Origin: Paenibacillus sp. OK003
GTDB lineage: Bacteria; Bacillota; Bacilli; Paenibacillales; Paenibacillaceae
Length of the DNA stretch: 64,000 bases
NCBI RefSeq assembly: GCF_900109515.1
Contig: NZ_FOBD01000013.1
Span: 1 to 64,000, forward strand
Direction: 5' to 3'
The notes beneath the pieces were generated by a model. It saw nothing but the letters and a program-made list of their open reading frames with translations, had not been told where the DNA came from and did not search any database. Shown here one piece after another: positions 1 to 10,051 of this stretch (its first letter is position 1; each line of letters starts with the position of its first letter). The position numbers and the translations under genes were made by a program.

Positions 1-96
1 TTTGCTGATGCCATTTTTTTCGGCTACTGATGCTTTTCCTAAGGAGAATTTCCAATTCAACACATTTAGGAGCTTGACATCATACCGCTGGACTTC

Positions 97-508
<412 letters not shown>

Positions 509-521
509 TATCCATTAAACA

Positions 522-2840
522 TTACAGTTGAATTGTAAGCGAGCCTGTACCTGCTGCTGCCGTAACGACAACACCATTTGCACCAGACGCTTGGGAACCA
601 CCCTCTACGCCGGATACACTATCCATGCCACGCAGCACGAGATTCCATGGTTTGCCTGCACCTTCAGCACGAACTTCCAGAACAGAACCGTTACGTGATA
701 CGTTAACAACCAGCTCCTGCTCAGCACTTTGGTTCACAACCACCGCTTGAGCGGAGTTGCCGTCAGCCAGTTCGAACAAGTGAAGGGACACATTGTCCGC
801 AAAGTCATAATCCGGTTTGCTATCCACAGCACCAACAGCAATCAGGCTGTTTGGCTTAACCATCATTGGCAGTGTTTTGAAGTCATGGTTTTCGCTTATC
901 CAGCGTCCACCTTCAACTTTAGCACCTGTCAGATAGTTGGTCCATGTACCTTCAGGCAGGTAATAACGAACATCACCCTCCTTGTTGAAGATTGGAGCCA
1001 CCAGAATCGAATTACCAAACATGTATTGTGTATCCAGGCTGTATGTTGTTGGATCCTCTGGGAAATCAAGCAGCATAGCGCGCATCATTGGAATACCTTT
1101 TACAGTCGACTCGACCGCAGAATTGTAAAGATACGGCATCAGGCTGATTTTGAGTTTGGTAAAGTCACGAACAACGTCCACGGATTCCTCGTCAAACAGC
1201 CAAGGCACACGATACGAAGTGCTTCCGTGTAGGCGGCTGTGAGAAGATAAAAGTCCGAATTGTACCCAGCGTTTGTATACGTCAGGGGTCGCTGTACTTT
1301 CAAAGCCGCTAATATCATGGCTCCAGAACCCGAAACCGGAAAGTCCAAGTGAGAGGCCGCCGCGAAGTGATTCAGCCATGGATTCATAAGTAGAAGAGCA
1401 ATCTCCGCCCCAGTGAACCGGGAACTGTTGACCACCTGCTGTTGCAGAGCGTGCAAACAGGGCAGCTTCGTTTTTGCCAATCTTCTCTTCGAGCAATTCA
1501 AATACAGCTTTGTTATAGAGCTGTGTATAATAGTTGTGCATTTTAACCGGATCAGAGCCATCGAAGTACACGACATCTGTCGGAATTCTTTCACCGAAGT
1601 CTGTTTTGAATGAATCAACACCTTGATCAAGCAGAACTTCCAGCTTGCTCTTATACCAATTCACAGCATCCGGATTCGTGAAATCAACCAGAGCCATCCC
1701 TGCTTGCCACATATCCCATTGCCATACGCTGCCATCCGCTGTTTTGACCAGGTAACCGTTCTCCATACCTTCATCGAACAAGTAGGATTTCTCTGCAATG
1801 TATGGATTGATCCACGCACAGATTTTGAGTCCTTTTTCTTTCAGACGTGCAAGCATGCCTTCCGGATCGGGGAACATCGCTTCATCCCATACGAAATCAG
1901 ACCATTGGTATTCCTTCATCCAGAAACAGTCGAAATGGAATACAGACAGCGGAAGATCGCGTTCAGCCATGCCATCGACGAAATGGTTAACCGTTGCTTC
2001 ATCATAATCCGTTGTAAATGATGTTGTCAGCCACAGACCAAACGTCCATGCCGGTGGGAGCGCTGGTTTACCTGTTAATTTCGTATAATTATTAAGTACA
2101 TCCTTTGGATTGTCCCCACCGATAATGAAGTATTCCAACGTCTCGCCTTCTACGCTGAACTGCACTTTAGATACATTCTCAGATGCAATCTCATACGATA
2201 CGCGTTCAGGATGATTTACAAATACGCCATATCCTTTATTGGACAAGTAGAAAGGAATATTCTTATAGGACTGCTCACTGCTTGTACCGCCGTCCTCATT
2301 CCAAGTGTCCACCACTTGGCCATTCTTAACAAATGGTGTGAAGCGCTCACCGAGTCCGTAAACGTATTCACCAATGCCGAGATCAAGCTGCTCGCGGAAG
2401 TACGCTTCCTTACTTGGACCAGTAATATAACCAGCCGCTCTTTGACCGCTACCTGTAATCCGTTTTCCTCCATACACGAAGCTGACGTCCCAACCGTTCG
2501 TTTTGTCGATTTGAACTTCCAGATTGCCGCTTTTCAAAACAGCGCCTTGTTCATTTTTCGAGATGTCTACTTTCACATCTTGATGGTTAAGCTCAAACTC
2601 AGGCCCTTTTTTCACTCTGCCCTTATGGTGATTCAAGGTTACGCGAATAACGTTAGGCATAGGGGAGCTGTATGTTGCTTTAAGTAATGTACCGTTCAAC
2701 GTGTCGCCTTTGGTACGAATATATTTAGTAGCCGCATGTACGGTTAAAGAATCCTCTTTTTGCACAATATCACGAATGTCAGTCGGGTTTTGAACGTGGT
2801 ACCCTTCACGAGTCATCCAGAATCCATCAGTAAATTTCAT
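522..2840 (-). CDS. yicI: Alpha-xylosidase, GH31 family (YicI/XylS type)
   Basis: This 772-residue enzyme should hydrolyse alpha-1,6-linked xylose from the non-reducing end of xyloglucan oligosaccharides in the cytoplasm; there is no signal peptide. The N-terminus (MKFTDGFWMTREGY) and length match YicI-type alpha-xylosidases. The GH31 nucleophile is Asp414 in KTDFGERIP and the acid/base is Asp480 in HWGGDC, almost the same numbering as E. coli YicI. A typical N-terminal beta domain (about 1-260), TIM barrel (about 265-590) and C-terminal beta domains follow. The start is supported by AAGGGGGA about 8 nt upstream. It is transcribed divergently from an AraC-family regulator, the likely controller. 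A GH31 alpha-glucosidase of other specificity is the alternative. Confidence 0.9.
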   Translation of the reverse strand: MKFTDGFWMTREGYHVQNPTDIRDIVQKEDSLTVHAATKYIRTKGDTLNGTLLKATYSSPMPNVIRVTLNHHKGRVKKGPEFELNHQDVKVDISKNEQGAVLKSGNLEVQIDKTNGWDVSFVYGGKRITGSGQRAAGYITGPSKEAYFREQLDLGIGEYVYGLGERFTPFVKNGQVVDTWNEDGGTSSEQSYKNIPFYLSNKGYGVFVNHPERVSYEIASENVSKVQFSVEGETLEYFIIGGDNPKDVLNNYTKLTGKPALPPAWTFGLWLTTSFTTDYDEATVNHFVDGMAERDLPLSVFHFDCFWMKEYQWSDFVWDEAMFPDPEGMLARLKEKGLKICAWINPYIAEKSYLFDEGMENGYLVKTADGSVWQWDMWQAGMALVDFTNPDAVNWYKSKLEVLLDQGVDSFKTDFGERIPTDVVYFDGSDPVKMHNYYTQLYNKAVFELLEEKIGKNEAALFARSATAGGQQFPVHWGGDCSSTYESMAESLRGGLSLGLSGFGFWSHDISGFESTATPDVYKRWVQFGLLSSHSRLHGSTSYRVPWLFDEESVDVVRDFTKLKISLMPYLYNSAVESTVKGIPMMRAMLLDFPEDPTTYSLDTQYMFGNSILVAPIFNKEGDVRYYLPEGTWTNYLTGAKVEGGRWISENHDFKTLPMMVKPNSLIAVGAVDSKPDYDFADNVSLHLFELADGNSAQAVVVNQSAEQELVVNVSRNGSVLEVRAEGAGKPWNLVLRGMDSVSGVEGGSQASGANGVVVTAAAGTGSLTIQL

Positions 2841-2969
2841 GTTTTCTTTCCCCCTTTGGTTATACTATAATAATATTGACATTAATAACGAATTTCTTCT
2901 CATATTTTGACCAAATATATCACGATTCTGATATTTCTTATCCGATTCTTTATAAACACCACCAATCCA

Positions 2970-2983
2970 TGGTAACGTTTACA
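2970..2983. promoter_or_regulatory. cre-like catabolite-repression site between yicI and araC
   Basis: TGGTAACGTTTACA fits the CcpA-site consensus TGWNANCGNTNNCA with one mismatch and is close to palindromic. It lies 30 bp before the AraC start in the divergent intergenic region, where a repressor could affect one or both genes. Assignment is by consensus only. Confidence 0.45.
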
Positions 2984-3012
2984 TTAATAATGATGCAAAA
3001 GGAGATTCACAT

Positions 3013-3927
3013 ATGGAACGTGAACGATTACGGGAAGACCGGATTCACGGCAATGCCATGTATCCAGTCAGTGTGTACCCGGATATTCAGCAATTGAATG
3101 GCGACAGCATACTGGATTGCCACTGGCACGACGAGATGGAGTTCACCATGGTGACTCAGGGCAGTGCTGTTTTTCAAATTGATATGAATACGGTAGAGGT
3201 TCAGGCGGGAGAAGCCATCTTTATCAATCGGGGGGAGATTCATGCAGGCTATCTGAAAGGCGATGTCCCTTGTGTTTTTTCATCCATTGTATTTAACCCG
3301 GAGCTGTTAGGGAGTCGCACGTTTGATGCTGTACAGGAGAAATTCGTTGGTCCACTTGTACACAAAACGATTATTCCCCCTTACCATATCCAAACCAATG
3401 AGGCGTGGGGACAAGAAATCATTTTTCACTTGAAACGTATTTTCGCCGATCATGCCGCCGGGACACCCACCTGCGAGATGACGACCAAAGCTTACCTCTA
3501 TCTAATATTTGCACAAATGTTTGAACATATGAGACCTGCCGCACTCAAAGGGACAGTCCCATCAGGCAGTCATGATAAAGTGGAACGCCTGAAATCAGTG
3601 CTAAGTTATATTCACAAGCGTTACCCTGAACCACTCAAGTTAAAAGAACTGGCAGATGAGGCCAATATGAGCGAAGGACACTTTTGTCGCTTTTTCAAAC
3701 AGATGGTGCAGAAAAGCCCGGTCGACTATATCAACTATTATCGCATCCAGCAGGCCTGTGTTCAGCTTGAGAATACCGATCACAAAATTGTGGATATTGC
3801 CCTGGACGTCGGGTTTGAGCATTTGAGCTATTTCATTACAACATTCAAAAAACACAAGAACATTACCCCGTCCCAATATCGCAAAATGTTTTATGAGAAA
3901 GTGGCGATGGAACCTGCACTAGTCTAA
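3013..3927 (+). CDS. AraC-family transcriptional regulator
   Basis: This 304-residue protein has an N-terminal cupin-like sensing domain with a WHDEMEF motif (about 37-43) and a C-terminal double helix-turn-helix of the AraC/XylS type (about 195-295: LKLKELADEANMSEGHF, then IVDIALDVGFEHLSYF). The start ATG is preceded by AAAGGAGA at a suitable distance. It is divergent from the alpha-xylosidase gene, so it is probably a local sugar-responsive activator of that gene (inference from position). It is followed by a strong hairpin at 4015-4054. The effector cannot be read from the sequence. Confidence 0.9.
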   Translation: MERERLREDRIHGNAMYPVSVYPDIQQLNGDSILDCHWHDEMEFTMVTQGSAVFQIDMNTVEVQAGEAIFINRGEIHAGYLKGDVPCVFSSIVFNPELLGSRTFDAVQEKFVGPLVHKTIIPPYHIQTNEAWGQEIIFHLKRIFADHAAGTPTCEMTTKAYLYLIFAQMFEHMRPAALKGTVPSGSHDKVERLKSVLSYIHKRYPEPLKLKELADEANMSEGHFCRFFKQMVQKSPVDYINYYRIQQACVQLENTDHKIVDIALDVGFEHLSYFITTFKKHKNITPSQYRKMFYEKVAMEPALV

Positions 3928-4014
3928 GCTTAAACTCCTTTCTGGTGCGGCACTCAGCACATTGAACTGACGATTGTTCGCTGTTCTCCACTTATATTCC
4001 AGATAGCAGATGCA

Positions 4015-4054
4015 AAGAAGGTGCCACAGCCTGTTCGGCCGTAAGCACCTTCTT
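4015..4054. terminator. Bidirectional terminator hairpin
   Basis: A perfect 10-bp stem (AAGAAGGTGC with GCACCTTCTT) encloses a 20-nt loop between the converging araC gene and the 4082-5002 gene. The A-rich left and T-rich right flanks allow termination in both directions. Confidence 0.75.
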
Positions 4055-4081
4055 TATCATTCTGATGAATTGAATTTCATT

Positions 4082-5002
4082 TTACTTTTTCAATGTTTCC
4101 CATGAGCTGTACTCATGCACCGAGAATCCGTTAAAGGACGAATGCACACTTGCCATTTTCTCGACCAGCTTGAGCTGTGCTTCCATATATGCTGTACCCT
4201 CTTCATAAAAGGTAATAAAATCGCCTTCCTTGCTTTGCTTGGTCTCCACGGCAATCGATACCGTTTTACCCAAAGTTGAAGCTTCGTCCAGCTCATCCTT
4301 CGCTACATTATAGATGGCCGCAGCCGTATCCCGGTAAGCCATAATGGTAATCGAGTCAAACTTGCGGATCATCCAGCTGCTTACATTCATCGTGGAACCC
4401 GGAATCTTGTAACCGTCCAGCCAGAAAGGCAAATCCGCAGCTACAGGCATTTTCATCCGTGCGGCCCGATCAACGATGTATTGAACATTCCCCTGCCACT
4501 GCGTAATCACACTGGCCTGATTGGTTTTCCACTCAGGATGTACATGAGGTTCAATGTCCAGATGGATGCCGGCAAATTTCTCATTGGGCTCTACTTGATT
4601 TTGATACGCTTCAACCCAGTCCAGGAAATCTGTAATTTGATCCCGGCTCTCCGTCAGTCCCCAGGCAGGTCTTCCATCCATAACGTCTACGGCAATATTT
4701 TTCTCTCTGGCCTTACGAATGAAATCCGTATAGTACGGAAGCTTTACATCCCGATTCATTTGTAGGTAGATCGTATTGATTTTGTTCGTTGTGGCAAACT
4801 TCAGCACTAGCTGAGGGTTACTTTGAATCTGCGTGGTGTCCCATACCCAGGTTGCTCTTACCGATCCCTGTACCGTTCCATGGATGGTTTCATAACTGTC
4901 GACTGAGCCAAGTGCAGTGGCCTTGCAAACATACGTATTCCCTACAAACAGCATGAAACAACTAATTAACAAAATGAATTGGTATCTCTTTTTGCTTTTC
5001 AT
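4082..5002 (-). CDS. Secreted TIM-barrel-like protein, putative glycoside hydrolase
   Basis: The product has 306 residues. A basic N-terminus and hydrophobic core (residues 8-24) form a Sec signal peptide. The mature part reads like a beta/alpha barrel. A strand-end motif GIHLDIEPH carries an acidic D-x-E pair like the catalytic motif region of GH18-type barrels, and a later strand reads ITIMAYRD. No cell-wall anchor or carbohydrate-binding module is visible. AAAGGGAG lies about 9 nt before the ATG. The gene stands alone between two terminators. I cannot name a family with confidence, and the activity is unknown. A polysaccharide-directed role would fit the neighbourhood but is only a guess. 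Confidence 0.6.
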   Translation of the reverse strand: MKSKKRYQFILLISCFMLFVGNTYVCKATALGSVDSYETIHGTVQGSVRATWVWDTTQIQSNPQLVLKFATTNKINTIYLQMNRDVKLPYYTDFIRKAREKNIAVDVMDGRPAWGLTESRDQITDFLDWVEAYQNQVEPNEKFAGIHLDIEPHVHPEWKTNQASVITQWQGNVQYIVDRAARMKMPVAADLPFWLDGYKIPGSTMNVSSWMIRKFDSITIMAYRDTAAAIYNVAKDELDEASTLGKTVSIAVETKQSKEGDFITFYEEGTAYMEAQLKLVEKMASVHSSFNGFSVHEYSSWETLKK

Positions 5003-5318
5003 ATTTGTACACTCCCTTTGATGTTATGCAGCTCTACCGTGCAAATCTCGATGAAATTCTGTCGTTTTATATTCATTCATTAGATACGATTTCGATGTAC
5101 GACTATTTACATTGCTTTTATATGCAACATCATCTCTTAGACTCACGACGAAAGAATCATATAACTTTATTTCGGGTATTCACACTTCTGTATTTATAGT
5201 TCTAAAGTCTCATTTATGAAAAACTTTTTAATTTAAGCCTAATTCCACCCCAACATGGGTCATTTTTGCATATGTACAACAGACGACTCAAGACCTAGTA
5301 AGCGTTTTCCTATGACAA
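5003..5318. other. Gene-free interval
   Basis: Between the secreted-protein start and the adeC terminator there is an AT-rich stretch in which I see no credible coding frame, no tRNA and no structured RNA. It presumably holds the promoter of the 4082-5002 gene, but no convincing -35/-10 pair was identified. Confidence 0.5.
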
Positions 5319-5344
5319 TAAAAAAAGGCCGCCCAAAGGCGACC
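5319..5344 (-). terminator. Intrinsic terminator of adeC
   Basis: On the minus strand GGTCGCC pairs with GGCGGCC (one T-G pair) around a 4-nt loop and is followed directly by seven T residues, about 50 bp after the adenine deaminase stop. Confidence 0.85.
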
Positions 5345-5392
5345 CTACACTTCTCTTCCTATTTCAAGGAAGAATGGACACGCTATTATTCA

Positions 5393-7249
5393 TTAATTAC
5401 CAGCTGGAGCAGCCGGTGTATTCTCCACCATCTCATCAAACAGGGATACCAGCTCAATGCCTTCTGCCGAAATGCGTACCAGTCCTTTATCAGACAAACG
5501 CAATTCCGGAATAACAACAAGTGCCAACAGAGATAGCGTCATAAACGCATTATTTAACGTACAGCCCGCAGACTGTAACGCTTCACTGACAGCCGCAGAT
5601 TGAGCTGCTACCACTTCAAAAGATTCCGTGGACATCAAGCCTGCAATGCGCAGCGGGAATTCAGTCACACCCGAGGCAGTCACGACAGCTACGCCGCCCT
5701 GCATTCCAATAACCCGGTTGCCCGCTTCAGCCATCAATGCGTCATCATTCCCGATCATGAGCAGATTGTGGCTGTCATGCGCAACGGTCATCGCAATGGC
5801 CGCAGGACCTGTGAAGCCTATGCCCCCAACAAGAGCAACGGCGCGATTGCCCGTTTGTTTGTGACGCTCCAGCACTGCAATTTTGCAGATTTCACCTGAT
5901 GTTGAAACGACGACATTGCCATGTTCTACCGTGACATTAACATGCTTCTCCTTGGTATCCACATGATTCTCCGTCACATGAATGACTTTCGCTCCAATCG
6001 TACCTTCGGTAATCGGCGCAGACAGCTCCATGTCCTTCGGCTGGATGTTGGCTTCCAGTTTCACGGTATTCAGCGCCTCTTCCGGATATGTGAAGCTGTC
6101 CCAGACCGCTGTCATTTTGCCGTTCTCTGCCACGATATGCCCTGCGGCAATCGTCATGCCTACACGGACATCAGTCAAGCGTCCATCCAGCAAAATAATG
6201 TCGGCGATATTCCCCGGAATAACCGCACCAATATCGCGTGCTACACCGAAACGTTCAGCCGTATTGATTGTTGCCATCTGGAAAGCGGTAACCGGCTTCA
6301 CCCCTTGAGAAATGGCCAAACGCACAACAAAGTCCATATGGCCTTCTTTGAGCAGCGATTCCGAACTCCGGTCATCAGTCACCAGCATCATGCGACGTGT
6401 ATCCAGGCCAAGCTCTGTGCAGGCTTTGATCGTTTCCGCAACGTCATGCCACGCAGAGCCCTGACGCATTTTGGCGTACATGCCAAGCCGCAGGCGTTCC
6501 ACCACATCTTCCTTCGTAACACATTCATGATCCCCCGTAACGCCGCTTGCTGCGTAGGCTGGCAGACGCCAGTCATCCGCTGCCCAGGTGAAGTGACCGT
6601 CTGCCACCTTGCCTGCTCGGAGCGTCGCCTGAATTTCACCGATCATCGTCTCGTCCCCGTACACGACCCCAGGGAAGTTCATCACTTCACCGAGACCAAT
6701 CATATCCGGACCCCAGGAGAGGGCTTCCGCCACTTCTTCCGGTCCAATATAAGCGCCAGTGGTCTCCAGTCCAGGATGTGTGGAAGGAACACAGGAAGCC
6801 ACCTGCATATAAGCAGCCATTGGCGTCGTCCGTGCTTCATCCAGCATCAATCGCAGACCTTTGAGTCCAAGCACATTGGAGATCTCATGCGGGTCAAAGA
6901 ACCCTCCCGTTGTACCGGAAGGTAGAACGGCTCTCGCAAACTCCGTTACTTTCATTTGTGTACTTTCAATGTGACAGTGCCCATCCAGCAATCCGGGAGC
7001 AATGTATTTGCCTTCAGCCTCAATGATGCGTGTATGCTCTCCAATCGTATGGCTTACATCTTTACCAACATATGCAATCCGGGCGCCCTGTACCGCTACA
7101 GACATGCCCGGCAAAATTTCACCCGAAACCACATTAACCAGCGTTCCGCCCCGAATGACCAAGGTCGCAGGCAAGTCTCCCCGTGCTGTTGCCACCAGAT
7201 CCGGTACGCAATCCGCCATTAATGGGCGTTCAAAAGATGGTGTGTTCAT
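5393..7249 (-). CDS. adeC: Adenine deaminase
   Basis: This 618-residue amidohydrolase-superfamily enzyme converts adenine to hypoxanthine and ammonia in purine salvage. The signature metal-binding segment LLDGHCHIEST follows the small N-terminal beta domain. FFDPHEISNVLG, SGVTGDHECV and LVTDDRSSE, typical of AdeC, follow, and the C-terminal adenine-deaminase domain (about 420-600) is complete. I chose the ATG at 7249 because GAAGGAGG lies at ideal spacing before it; the in-frame upstream codons would place translation inside that ribosome binding site. It is monocistronic, with its own promoter (7302-7330) and terminator. Confidence 0.95.
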   Translation of the reverse strand: MNTPSFERPLMADCVPDLVATARGDLPATLVIRGGTLVNVVSGEILPGMSVAVQGARIAYVGKDVSHTIGEHTRIIEAEGKYIAPGLLDGHCHIESTQMKVTEFARAVLPSGTTGGFFDPHEISNVLGLKGLRLMLDEARTTPMAAYMQVASCVPSTHPGLETTGAYIGPEEVAEALSWGPDMIGLGEVMNFPGVVYGDETMIGEIQATLRAGKVADGHFTWAADDWRLPAYAASGVTGDHECVTKEDVVERLRLGMYAKMRQGSAWHDVAETIKACTELGLDTRRMMLVTDDRSSESLLKEGHMDFVVRLAISQGVKPVTAFQMATINTAERFGVARDIGAVIPGNIADIILLDGRLTDVRVGMTIAAGHIVAENGKMTAVWDSFTYPEEALNTVKLEANIQPKDMELSAPITEGTIGAKVIHVTENHVDTKEKHVNVTVEHGNVVVSTSGEICKIAVLERHKQTGNRAVALVGGIGFTGPAAIAMTVAHDSHNLLMIGNDDALMAEAGNRVIGMQGGVAVVTASGVTEFPLRIAGLMSTESFEVVAAQSAAVSEALQSAGCTLNNAFMTLSLLALVVIPELRLSDKGLVRISAEGIELVSLFDEMVENTPAAPAGN

Positions 7250-7301
7250 GTTGCTGCCTCCTTCATTAAATAAACGATCCAAAAAAAAATAGATTGTTAC
7301 G

Positions 7302-7330
7302 ATTATATGAGTCTCGCCGTCATGTGTAAA
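7302..7330 (-). promoter_or_regulatory. Sigma-A promoter of adeC
   Basis: Reading the minus strand, TTTACA (7330-7325) and TATAAT (7307-7302) are separated by exactly 17 bp and lie about 50 bp before the chosen adeC start. Confidence 0.7.
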
Positions 7331-7592
7331 GAAAATTCACACCTATTGTGCATGAACACAAATGCTGGATCATTTTTTATCCATGAAACCTAATCCGTCT
7401 AATCTCATGTCAGAAGAGATGAAATGATCTATGTCCAGTTATGTCCAGAGATCTACTTCGTACCACTCACAGCAAAGCCTAATCTCATGGAGCTTCTTAT
7501 TCCCCGCATCGTATTCCGCGATACACCGTAATACTCAGAAAGACTCCCGTCCATTCGAACGGAAGCCTTCTCCAAGAACATGAAAGACGAAG
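7331..7592. other. Gene-free interval with an operator-like palindrome
   Basis: Upstream of the adeC promoter, TTGTGCATGAACACAA (7346-7361) has 5-bp arms and could be a regulator site. The rest, up to the end of the helicase gene, shows no open frame or strong hairpin. A weak CCGT/ACGG stem near 7550 is the only terminator-like feature. Confidence 0.35.
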
Positions 7593-9968
7593 TCAATCAG
7601 CCTGAGCCGCAGACACCTTGCCCATATCATACAATTCCTCGGACTGTGACGTAATGAATGGGCTCGGTTTCCCCATGCAATAGACATGCAGCAAATGCAT
7701 GGCACGGGTACATGCCGTATAGAACAGCTTACGTTCATGTTCCTGCGCATATTGCGATGCAGATCCGTCATAGATCAGAACGGCATCAAACTCCACACCT
7801 TTGGCCAGATACGCCGGGATGACATGCACACCCCGTTCAAAGGCCAGTGTTGTTTTCTTGATCAGCTTCGGTGCCGCAGGCAGTACTTTGCTTAACGCCT
7901 CATGAATGTCCTTGCTCTCTTCCGCGGTTTTGCAGATGACCGCAACCGATTCATATCCTTCCTGGATCAGGTGCTTGAGATCAGCTGTAATAACATCCAG
8001 ATGCTCCTGTTCATTGGAGGAAACGATTACTTTCGGCTTCTCCCCGCCTCGGTTAAATGGAACGATCTCTTCTCCACCCGGAACCATGCCGCGTGTAAAC
8101 TCCACGATCTCCTGTGTTGAACGATAACTTCTCGTCAGCTCGATCACTTCCGTATTTTCCGGTCCATACAGGTTAGTCAGCGGTCCCGTACCACTCAATA
8201 CCGAAGAGTGTGCATAGATAGCTTGATTAAAATCTCCAAGTGCGGTGATTTTCGATCTCGGGAACAATCTTTTCATAAATGCCAGCTGGAAGGCAGAGTA
8301 ATCCTGCGCCTCGTCTATGATCACATGGCGGATATTGGAGTTAATATGGAAACCAAGCAGCAACTCACGCAGATACAAATAAGGTGTGATATCCTCATAA
8401 GCCAGCTCCTGTACTTTCAGTCTACGCAGTGTCATCTCACTAATCTCTTCCCAATGGGAAGGCGGTGCTTCCTCTCCCAACAGGCGAACCATCTGGGCCC
8501 GGTCGTTGAATAAGTGCGCGTACAGTTGACGGACATCGACAAAACGTAGCGATTTGATCCATTTGCGTAAAGGCTTGAGCCGATCACTGACCACCATCCG
8601 AGCAAGGATCTCCCGTTCCTGCTGGAAATCATCGAACGTGTCTGACTTCCCTTTTTGCTTTCGCTTGAGGCGCTGGTAGGCCCGCTGCAGATCCTCCGGC
8701 TCCATCAAATCCAGTTGTTGATCTACCCAAGGTGCCTCCAATTCACCTTTGCCAAAGGCCGATAACTCTTTCAGCATCCAGTCCCGCAGGATTTCCAATC
8801 GATTCACCAGTTTGACCGATGGCTCGAAGCTATAAAATTTCTCCTCCATGGCCTCAGCTGTAACCACAGCTTTTCCCTGGAAACGAACCGGCTTGAACTT
8901 CATGCCTTCCGACATCATGCTGTCCTTATAACGTGTTATCACCTTCAGGAAAGATTCGGATGACTTGAATCGAATGCCGGACATACGTGCTTCGTACTGA
9001 GGATCTTCTGATCCGGTCAGTACATATTCAAGCTGAATGAATGGGTCTTCCAGCTGATATTCACGGCCCAGACGGCGTTCCAGATACTCCTGGAAGGTCG
9101 TTTGCAGCATATTTTCCTCCCCAAGCTCAGGTAGTACAGTAGAAACATAGCTGTTGAACATCGGGTTTGGCGAGAAAAGGACCATTTGATCCGCTTGCAG
9201 GTGCTCGCGGTATTTATAGAGAAGATACGCCACACGTTGAAGTGCAGCGGATGTTTTACCACTGCCAGCAGCTCCCTGCACGATCAACATGCGAGTCCGG
9301 TCATTACGGATAATCCGATTCTGCTCCTTCTGGATGGTCGCCACAATGCTTTTCATCTGTGCATCTGAGGTTCGACTGAGAACGGCCTGTAACAGTTCGT
9401 CCCCAATCGTAACCCCGGTGTCGAACATAAAACGGATACGTCCGTCCCGAATAACAAACTGCCGTTTCATCTCAATATCGCCACGGATCTCACCACTCGG
9501 TGTATGATACGTGACCGGACCTGGCGCACCATCGTAATACAGGTTCGATATGGGTGCACGCCAGTCATAGACAAGGAAGGACTCCTCCTTCTCATCCAGC
9601 AATGATGCGATCCCCAGATAGATTCGTTCTGCATTCGGATAGCCATTTTCCTTAAAATCAATGCGTCCAAAATACGGTGAATGATGCAGCCGTTTCATTT
9701 TGTCCAGCGCTGCTGCCGTATTCAGGTGACTACGCTCCCGGTCCGATAAAACCTGCGATTGCTGCCGCATGCTGGTGGAGGTTTCACCCACGTCATCCGC
9801 TTCGCTGAAGTTCATGGTGACTTCGTCCCAGAAGTCTTTTCTCATCCCCACAACTTCATCCCTGAAGGAACCTACCTCTTTTTCTAGGATGTCTATTTTC
9901 CGATCAATCTGTTCTGTTACAATGTTGACCCGCTGTTGCTCCTCGCTCCATTGCTGGTCTGTACTCAT
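7593..9968 (-). CDS. helD: RNA polymerase-recycling helicase HelD
   Basis: This 791-residue UvrD/Rep-like superfamily 1 NTPase is of the HelD type, which in Gram-positive bacteria pries RNA polymerase from stalled complexes using ATP. A long coiled N-terminal arm (about 1-95) precedes the first RecA lobe with Walker A GAAGSGKTS (232-240). DEAQDYS (Walker B/DEAQ, around residue 560) and the late superfamily 1 motifs LTRSYRST and CTRAMHLLHV follow. There is no UvrD 2B domain, and the length fits HelD rather than PcrA. The ATG at 9968 has only a weak, distant GAGGGG upstream. The gene stands alone. Confidence 0.85.
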   Translation of the reverse strand: MSTDQQWSEEQQRVNIVTEQIDRKIDILEKEVGSFRDEVVGMRKDFWDEVTMNFSEADDVGETSTSMRQQSQVLSDRERSHLNTAAALDKMKRLHHSPYFGRIDFKENGYPNAERIYLGIASLLDEKEESFLVYDWRAPISNLYYDGAPGPVTYHTPSGEIRGDIEMKRQFVIRDGRIRFMFDTGVTIGDELLQAVLSRTSDAQMKSIVATIQKEQNRIIRNDRTRMLIVQGAAGSGKTSAALQRVAYLLYKYREHLQADQMVLFSPNPMFNSYVSTVLPELGEENMLQTTFQEYLERRLGREYQLEDPFIQLEYVLTGSEDPQYEARMSGIRFKSSESFLKVITRYKDSMMSEGMKFKPVRFQGKAVVTAEAMEEKFYSFEPSVKLVNRLEILRDWMLKELSAFGKGELEAPWVDQQLDLMEPEDLQRAYQRLKRKQKGKSDTFDDFQQEREILARMVVSDRLKPLRKWIKSLRFVDVRQLYAHLFNDRAQMVRLLGEEAPPSHWEEISEMTLRRLKVQELAYEDITPYLYLRELLLGFHINSNIRHVIIDEAQDYSAFQLAFMKRLFPRSKITALGDFNQAIYAHSSVLSGTGPLTNLYGPENTEVIELTRSYRSTQEIVEFTRGMVPGGEEIVPFNRGGEKPKVIVSSNEQEHLDVITADLKHLIQEGYESVAVICKTAEESKDIHEALSKVLPAAPKLIKKTTLAFERGVHVIPAYLAKGVEFDAVLIYDGSASQYAQEHERKLFYTACTRAMHLLHVYCMGKPSPFITSQSEELYDMGKVSAAQAD

Positions 9969-10015
9969 ATGTTAATACGCCCCTCTTTCCCCGGATTGTG
10001 TCCTCAAAAGCCCAT

Positions 10016-10045
10016 TTGACAAGCCCGAAAAGGCTATGGTATAAT
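10016..10045 (+). promoter_or_regulatory. Consensus promoter with no protein-coding gene behind it
   Basis: TTGACA (10016-10021) and TATAAT (10040-10045) are both perfect and lie 18 bp apart, pointing rightward into a 160-bp gap before a convergent gene. A palindrome AATTAG-TT-CTAATT (10078-10091) lies just downstream of the expected start of transcription. Confidence 0.65.
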
Positions 10046-10051
10046 TAATTA

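Noticed and set aside
729-2687. Several long frames opposite the alpha-xylosidase gene
   Set aside because: They are antisense shadows of a strongly conserved GH31 gene and have no ribosome binding sites or family patterns.
5921-6925. A 334-codon plus-strand frame inside adeC
   Set aside because: It lies opposite conserved adenine deaminase motifs, has a His/Arg/Asn-rich artificial composition and lacks a ribosome binding site.
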